Part shown: piece by piece, positions 63,167 through 64,000 of the stretch
Layout: each line of letters starts with the position of its first letter
Position numbering within the stretch: the first letter of the stretch is position 1
Assembly: GCA_024234875.1 (NCBI GenBank)
Contig: JACKNM010000003.1
Span: 612,001-676,000 of the forward strand
Reading direction: 5' to 3'
Source: Ectothiorhodospiraceae bacterium
Lineage (GTDB): Bacteria; Pseudomonadota; Gammaproteobacteria; HK1
DNA length: 64,000 nucleotides
Program-made: the position numbers and the translations under genes
The notes under the pieces: model-generated
What the model was told of the DNA's origin: nothing
The model's input: the letters and a program-made list of their open reading frames with translations, nothing else
Databases searched by the model: none

Positions 63167-64000
63167 ATGCCGCACCGCGTCACGGTGATCGGCCTCGGGG
63201 TCATGGGCCAGCGCATGCTCGCCAACATGTCCGCGCACCCGCAGTTCGAGGTCGCGGTGGCCTGGGATCCGGACGCCGATGCCCGCGCCTTCACCGTCCA
63301 GCGCCATCCGCAGACCCGGATCGCGGCCAGCGCCGAGGCCGCGATTGCCGACCCGGACACCGGGGTGGTCTACGTCGCCAGCCCGCCGGCCTGGCATGCC
63401 GCGCACGCCATCGCCGCGCTCGACGCCGGCAAGGCGGTCTATTGCGAGAAGCCCCTCGCGGTCGACCTCGCCGAGGGGCGCGCGCTGGTGGAGCGGGCCG
63501 AGCGCAGCCCGATGGCCGCCATCGTCAACTTCTCCCTCGCCTCCGCCGCCGCGACGCGCGAGGTCGAGCGGTCGCTGGCCGCCGGCGAGGTGGGCGACGT
63601 GGCGGGAATCGACGTCCGCATCCAGTTCTCGCAGTGGCCGCGGGACTGGCAGATGGGGGCCGTCGGCTGGCTGTCCCGTCGTGCCCAGGGCGGGTTCACC
63701 CGCGAGGTGGTGTCGCACTGGGTCTACCTCACCGAGCGCCTGTTCGGGCCGACCCGGCTGCGTGCGGCATCGGTGCGATGGCCCGAGGGTGACGGCTCGG
63801 AGCTGCAGGTGGTGGCCGACCTCGATGCCGGTGGCATCCCGGTGTCGATCGCCGGCGGCGTCGGCGGGGTCGGCCCCGACCGGGTCGAGTACACCATTCG
63901 CGGCACTCGCCGATCGTGGCGCATCCACGACTGGAATCGGTTGCGAACCGCGACCGGCCCGGAGTGGGTCGACGCGCTGACCCACCTCGCCGACCCGAGA
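63167..64000 (+). CDS. Gfo/Idh/MocA family oxidoreductase, 3' end outside the window
   Basis: The frame is open from ATG 63167 to the right edge, 278 codons without a stop. CAGGAGG lies six bases before the start. VTVIGLGVMGQRMLANM is the NAD(P) Rossmann motif, VASPPAWHAAHAIAALDAGKAV follows, and CEKPLAVDLAEG is the EKP motif of the family. VSHWVYLTERLFG gives the catalytic His region. Members oxidise sugars, inositols or biliverdin-like substrates. Which one cannot be told. Confidence 0.92.
   Translation, partial: MPHRVTVIGLGVMGQRMLANMSAHPQFEVAVAWDPDADARAFTVQRHPQTRIAASAEAAIADPDTGVVYVASPPAWHAAHAIAALDAGKAVYCEKPLAVDLAEGRALVERAERSPMAAIVNFSLASAAATREVERSLAAGEVGDVAGIDVRIQFSQWPRDWQMGAVGWLSRRAQGGFTREVVSHWVYLTERLFGPTRLRAASVRWPEGDGSELQVVADLDAGGIPVSIAGGVGGVGPDRVEYTIRGTRRSWRIHDWNRLRTATGPEWVDALTHLADPR

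Overview
This is a very GC-rich (about 70% by eye), densely coded chromosomal stretch from a proteobacterium, probably a gammaproteobacterium. The pointers are the pcnB-folK-deoxynucleoside kinase-panC order, Mpl, HslR, a FimV-like protein, YbbA/YbbP and TesA, together with many GTG/TTG starts and ATGA/TGATG gene overlaps. I see no insertion sequence, phage gene, integrase or CRISPR array. The window opens inside an EF-G-type gene and ends inside a Gfo/Idh/MocA oxidoreductase gene.

Layout. 1-10.3 kb: EF-G end, cytochrome c' plus diheme cytochrome c, pyruvate kinase, FimV-like envelope protein, Na+/H+ antiporter, then a YbbA/YbbP-type ABC exporter. The gap between the last two (6.66-7.00 kb) holds a consensus sigma-54 promoter, a short RNA candidate with a CCUCCUCCC motif and a strong terminator. 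10.6-14.1 kb: SDR, acyl-CoA dehydrogenase of ACAD10/11 type, APH-type kinase and a small DUF6285-like protein, matching the levulinate/4-hydroxyacyl-CoA (Lva) logic. 14.2-25 kb: a fused indolepyruvate oxidoreductase, a hybrid histidine kinase, RidA, TesA, an M-like aminopeptidase, TrmH and two SDR genes. 25.1-28.3 kb: a URC-type uracil catabolism operon (URC1-URC4-UPRT). 28.4-33.1 kb: Mpl, ROK kinase, rhodanese, thioesterase, HslR and glutaredoxin.

33.3-43.7 kb: a large ATPase/BTAD regulator, a B12-binding radical SAM protein, SDR, amidohydrolase, MFS carrier, sulfurtransferase and flavin reductase. 43.7-48.6 kb: the most unusual locus, a 61-residue peptide with a RiPP-like leader surrounded by three glycosyltransferase genes, one of them a three-module GT32-GT2-GT62-like fusion. 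48.7-55.0 kb: a five-gene operon that carries phnW-phnA-phnY (2-aminoethylphosphonate to acetate and phosphate) behind an arylmalonate decarboxylase-like gene and an FAD oxidoreductase. 55.1-58.9 kb: tRNA-Glu(CUC), then pcnB, folK, a deoxynucleoside kinase and panC. 58.9-64 kb: a voltage-gated K+ channel-like protein, an atypical enolase translationally coupled to an APH-type kinase, two small proteins and the truncated oxidoreductase.

The metabolic picture is of a respiring heterotroph with salvage routes for hydroxy acids, uracil and aminophosphonates. Functions come from motifs read by eye, not from database searches.
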